This document shows, in pieces, positions 60,974-64,000 of a stretch of DNA of 64,000 nt. This stretch comes from an uncultured Lentisphaerota bacterium (GTDB lineage Bacteria > Verrucomicrobiota > Kiritimatiellia > CAIQIC01), in assembly GCA_903912445.1 (NCBI GenBank), contig CAIWHP010000182.1, positions 1 through 64,000 of the forward strand. The letters are read 5' to 3'. Position 1 is the first letter of the stretch. Each line of letters starts with the position of its first letter. Made by a program: the position numbers and the translations under genes. The notes under the pieces are model-generated. The model did not search any database and was not told the origin of the DNA. It saw only the letters and a list, made by a program, of their open reading frames with translations.

Positions 60974-62257
60974 TCAAGCATCGTGGCGCAGGCGCTCCAG
61001 AAAACCGGCGAGCTTGTGCTCCACTTCGTCCCATTCCGCGGCGGGGTCGGAGTTGCGCACGATGCCCGCGCCGGTGTAGAGGCGCAGCGTGCGGCCCTCC
61101 AGCAGGCCGCTGCGGATGGCCACGTCGAGCTCGGCCTCGCGCGCGGAGATCCAGCCGACCAGGCCGGCGTACCAGCCGCGATCAAAGGGCTCCAGCGCGG
61201 CGATCTGCCGACGGGCCGTCGCAGTGGGCGTGCCGCAGACCGCGGGGGTCGGATGCAACCGCCGGATCAGGTCGGCATCGGTCGTGCGTCCCAGCAGGCG
61301 GCCTGCGAGCGGGGTGAAGAGGTGCTGCACGCTGTCGAGCCGGCGCAGTTGCCGCCGCCGGCCAATCTCCAAGCGTGAGCATAACGGCTGCAAGGCGGCG
61401 GCGATCGCGTCTGTGACGAGCCGATGCTCCTCGCGTTCCTTGGCGTCGCCGAGCAGGTCCCGTCCGAGTTGCCGGTCGGCGCGCGTATCGCGGCCGCGCG
61501 GTCGCGTGCCGGCAAGCGCCTCGCTCTCGATGTCACGGCTCCGGCGGCGATACAGCCGCTCCGGGGTGGCACCCAGGAACGTCGCGCCGGCGTCCGGCTG
61601 GAAACCGAACAGGCAGCAGTCCGCGCTGCTCGCCTGGAGGCGTCGCAGCAACTGCCACGGACTGCACGCCGACGAAAGTTGAAACCGCGAGCTGCGCGCC
61701 AGCACGATCTTGCTCACGCGCCCCTTTCGGATCAGTCCGGTCACGGCCGCCACCTGGCGCAGCCAGCGGGCACGGCCGGGCGTTTGCGCCACGAGCTGCA
61801 GGCGCGGTGCTGGCGTTGCCGCGGCGGCCACGGGTTTCCCAAGCAGCTTTTGCAGGCGCGCTGCGGCGCCGGACTGCGAGGAAAAGCCGGTGGCCTGTAC
61901 GCGGCCGGCGGTGCGGCACAACAGGATTTCCGGCAAGACGAAACGCCCGATGCCGAATTTTTCCCACTGCGTATCTGGCGCGGCATGCGGGTCGAAGCGC
62001 AGGCCGCCGAGATAGCGCACGGCAGGATCGCGGGGGAAAGTTTTGCGCTGCAGCTTGCGCAGCAGGGCGGCGGGGTCGGCGGCGATGATCTCGTCGGCCA
62101 CGCCCCAGCCGGCCAGTTCAAGCGAGCCGTCGCGCGCGGCCCAATAGAGCTTCGGCCCGCCCGGCAGGCCCTCGAGCCATGCCAGCAGGTCCACCTCCGG
62201 AGTCTGGAGCTTCAATGTGTGCATCGCGCTTTGCATCCCGGCGGGACGCGCGGTCAT
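60974..62257 (-). CDS. menF: Isochorismate synthase (MenF-like)
   Basis: This 427-residue chorismate-binding enzyme has RKGRVSKIVLARSSRF, FLGATPERLYRR, SEALAGTRPRG, HPTPAVCGTPT and the signature YTGAGIVRNSDPAAEWDE. MenF-type enzymes convert chorismate to isochorismate, the first step of the pathway. The start at 62257 is the longest choice; later in-frame ATGs at 62236 and 62224 are possible. It begins 16 bp after leuS and is probably co-transcribed with it. It could in principle be a salicylate or siderophore enzyme, but the men context decides. Confidence 0.9.
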   Translation of the reverse strand: MTARPAGMQSAMHTLKLQTPEVDLLAWLEGLPGGPKLYWAARDGSLELAGWGVADEIIAADPAALLRKLQRKTFPRDPAVRYLGGLRFDPHAAPDTQWEKFGIGRFVLPEILLCRTAGRVQATGFSSQSGAAARLQKLLGKPVAAAATPAPRLQLVAQTPGRARWLRQVAAVTGLIRKGRVSKIVLARSSRFQLSSACSPWQLLRRLQASSADCCLFGFQPDAGATFLGATPERLYRRRSRDIESEALAGTRPRGRDTRADRQLGRDLLGDAKEREEHRLVTDAIAAALQPLCSRLEIGRRRQLRRLDSVQHLFTPLAGRLLGRTTDADLIRRLHPTPAVCGTPTATARRQIAALEPFDRGWYAGLVGWISAREAELDVAIRSGLLEGRTLRLYTGAGIVRNSDPAAEWDEVEHKLAGFLERLRHDA

Positions 62258-62273
62258 GGGAGCAGCAACAATT

Positions 62274-64000
62274 TCACCCCGCCACGAGGTTCAGCATGCG
62301 GCCGGGGATCAGGATCTGTTTGCGGATGGTCTTGCCGGCGAGGTGCGGCGCGATGGTCGCGTCGGCCTGCGCGGCGGCGAGGATCTGCTCCTGCGTCGCG
62401 CCGGTGGGCAAGGTGACCTTACCGCGCAGCTTCCCGTTGACCTGCACCGGGATCTCGAAGGTGTCCTGCACGAGGCATGCCTGCCGCCAGACGGGCCACG
62501 GCGCAAAGGCGAGCGTGTCGCGGTGGCCGAGCCGCTGCCACAGCTCCTCGGCAAAGTGGGGCGCGAACGGCGCCAGCAGCAGCACGAAGGTTTCCATGAC
62601 GGACTTGGGCCGCTGGGTCCAGCGCAGGCATTCGTTGGAGAATTCCATCATCGTGGAGATCGCGGTGTTGAAGTGCAGCGCCTCGATATCGCCGGTGACC
62701 TTTTTGATGGTCTCGTGCATCCAGCGGAGTTGCTCCTTCGTCGGCTCGACGTCGGCGATCTCCGGCAGCAGCGCATCGGCGCGGTCGTCCATGAACAGCC
62801 GCCACACGCGGTTGAGGAAGCGGTGGGCGCCCTCGACGCCCTTCATGCTCCACGGCTTGGCCTGCTCGAGCGGCCCCATGAACATCTCGTAGAGGCGGAG
62901 CGTGTCGGCGCCGTAGTCGCGGACGACATCGTCGGGGTTGATGACGTTGCCGCGGCTCTTGCTCATCTTGAAGGCGCGCGCGGTGACGCGGACCGCGGGG
63001 TTCTCCTTGAGCACGAAGCTGTCGCCCTGCTTCTCGACGAACTCGTCCTCGACGCGCTCGGAGGTGAGCTTGGCCATCGTGCGCATATCGCGGTTGTCCG
63101 CGTCGGCGAATTCGGCGGAGACCGCCTCGCCGGACTCGTTGTAAAACGCGGTGTATTCCACCTCGCCGAGGATCATGCCCTGGTTGACGAGGCGCTGGAA
63201 CGGCTCCTTGGTGGAGACCACGCCCGCGTCGTAGAGCACCTTGTGCCAGAAGCGCGCGTAGAGCAGGTGCAGCACGGCGTGCTCCGCGCCGCCCACATAG
63301 AGGTCCACCGGCATCCAGTATTTTTCCTTCGCCGGGTCCACGAGCTTCTGTTTGTTCTTCGGATCAATGAAGCGCAAGTAGTACCAGCACGAGCCGGCCC
63401 ATTGCGGCATCGTGTTCGTCTCGCGCGTCGCCGGCGCGCCGGTCTTCGGGTCGGTCGTGTGAATCCACGCGGGAATCGTCGCGAGCGGACTTTCGCCGGT
63501 GCCGGAGAGCGTGTAGGTCTCCACCTCCGGCAGCATCAGCGGGAGCGAGTCCACGGACACCGGCTGCGACTCGCCGTCCACGAAGATCACCGGGAAGGGC
63601 TCGCCCCAGTAGCGCTGGCGGCTGAAGAGCCAGTCGCGCAGCTTGTAGTTCACCTTGGCCTGGCCGATGCCCTTGCCTTGCAGCCACGCGGTGATTTTCG
63701 CCTTGGCCTCCGGCGTCGGCAGGCCGTTGATCGAGAGCTCCGCGTTGGCGGAATTGACGTTCACGCCGTCGCCGGTGAAGGCGGCCTTGGCGATGTCGCC
63801 GCCGGCGATGACCTCGACGACCGGCAGGTGGAAGGTCTTGGCGAAGGCGTAGTCGCGCTCGTCGTGCGCGGGCACGGCCATGATCGCGCCGGTGCCGTAG
63901 GACGCGAGGACATAGTCGGCGATCCAGATCGGAATTTCCTGTCCGGTGACCGGATTGAGGGCATACGCGCCCGTGAAGCAGCCGGTCTTCGTCTTCTGCA
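62274..64000 (-). CDS. leuS: Leucyl-tRNA synthetase, C-terminal part (5' end outside window)
   Basis: The frame stays open to the right edge, so the N-terminus (Rossmann fold with HIGH) is missing. Visible are the editing domain ([15 protein letters not shown], where Asp guards against misacylation), [19 protein letters not shown], the KMSKS loop [15 protein letters not shown] near 62960, the anticodon-binding helices ([18 protein letters not shown]) and the C-terminal domain ([14 protein letters not shown]). It charges tRNA-Leu in the cytoplasm. It is the upstream neighbour of menF, 16 bp apart. Confidence 0.95.
   Translation of the reverse strand, partial: QKTKTGCFTGAYALNPVTGQEIPIWIADYVLASYGTGAIMAVPAHDERDYAFAKTFHLPVVEVIAGGDIAKAAFTGDGVNVNSANAELSINGLPTPEAKAKITAWLQGKGIGQAKVNYKLRDWLFSRQRYWGEPFPVIFVDGESQPVSVDSLPLMLPEVETYTLSGTGESPLATIPAWIHTTDPKTGAPATRETNTMPQWAGSCWYYLRFIDPKNKQKLVDPAKEKYWMPVDLYVGGAEHAVLHLLYARFWHKVLYDAGVVSTKEPFQRLVNQGMILGEVEYTAFYNESGEAVSAEFADADNRDMRTMAKLTSERVEDEFVEKQGDSFVLKENPAVRVTARAFKMSKSRGNVINPDDVVRDYGADTLRLYEMFMGPLEQAKPWSMKGVEGAHRFLNRVWRLFMDDRADALLPEIADVEPTKEQLRWMHETIKKVTGDIEALHFNTAISTMMEFSNECLRWTQRPKSVMETFVLLLAPFAPHFAEELWQRLGHRDTLAFAPWPVWRQACLVQDTFEIPVQVNGKLRGKVTLPTGATQEQILAAAQADATIAPHLAGKTIRKQILIPGRMLNLVAG

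Noticed and set aside
1-64000. tRNA, rRNA, transposase or integrase genes
   Set aside because: I saw no tRNA-like T-loop signatures in the gaps and no insertion-sequence proteins or attachment-site duplications.

Overview
The window is GC-rich bacterial DNA that I would place in the PVC superphylum, most likely Verrucomicrobiota or Kiritimatiellota. The reasons are many secreted formylglycine sulfatases, alternating Sec and Tat export signals, URO-D-like and DUF-type proteins, and a high density of short palindromic repeats. This placement is inference; there is no rRNA in the window.

Region 1 (1-44122) is a 26-gene block, all on the + strand. It holds eleven sulfatases, all with the Cys-type C-x-P-x-R site. 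It also holds a GH105-like unsaturated glucuronyl/galacturonyl hydrolase, a GH28-like polygalacturonase, a GH43-like protein, a GH2 enzyme, a sialidase-like Asp-box protein and an SGNH/SASA esterase. Four further right-handed beta-helix proteins, two TIM-barrel glycosidase-like proteins and a six-hairpin glycosidase-like protein complete the polysaccharide set. Two genes do not fit the theme: a URO-D/methyltransferase-like protein and a small exported HExxH protein. Almost every junction is an ATGA overlap or a gap under 30 bp, so long polycistronic units are likely. Only three gaps exceed 100 bp (10205-10403, 20800-20919, 26298-26782), and all three carry TTTTCCAA-n-TTGGAAAA palindromes. The likely role is degradation of a sulfated, uronic-acid-containing polysaccharide outside the cytoplasm. 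No transporter, SusC/D pair, regulator or sulfatase-maturing enzyme is present here.

Region 2 (44123-53701) holds unrelated small units: a DUF4337-like membrane protein, a multi-pass membrane protein, a secreted helical protein, a DUF2959-like lipoprotein, an EF-hand membrane protein, a DUF481-like outer-membrane barrel, an alpha/beta-hydrolase-like lipoprotein and a 51-residue DUF3309-like membrane peptide. Most non-coding stretches over 300 bp lie here.

Region 3 (53759-64000) is a classical menaquinone cluster on the - strand, menF-menD-menH-menB-menA-menC-menE, tightly overlapped and placed just downstream of leuS, which runs off the right edge. A 4HBT-type thioesterase gene converges on menE with a 38-bp overlap and is a good candidate for the missing DHNA-CoA hydrolase step.

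The most unusual theme is repeats that sit in frame inside export-signal regions. Three families (a TTCCAA palindrome, a 'PFDSA' element, and a 41-bp CCCGC-hairpin element) lie at or next to signal peptide/mature-domain junctions of six of the secreted enzymes. In addition, the Sec signal-peptide DNA is very similar among enzymes of unrelated fold.
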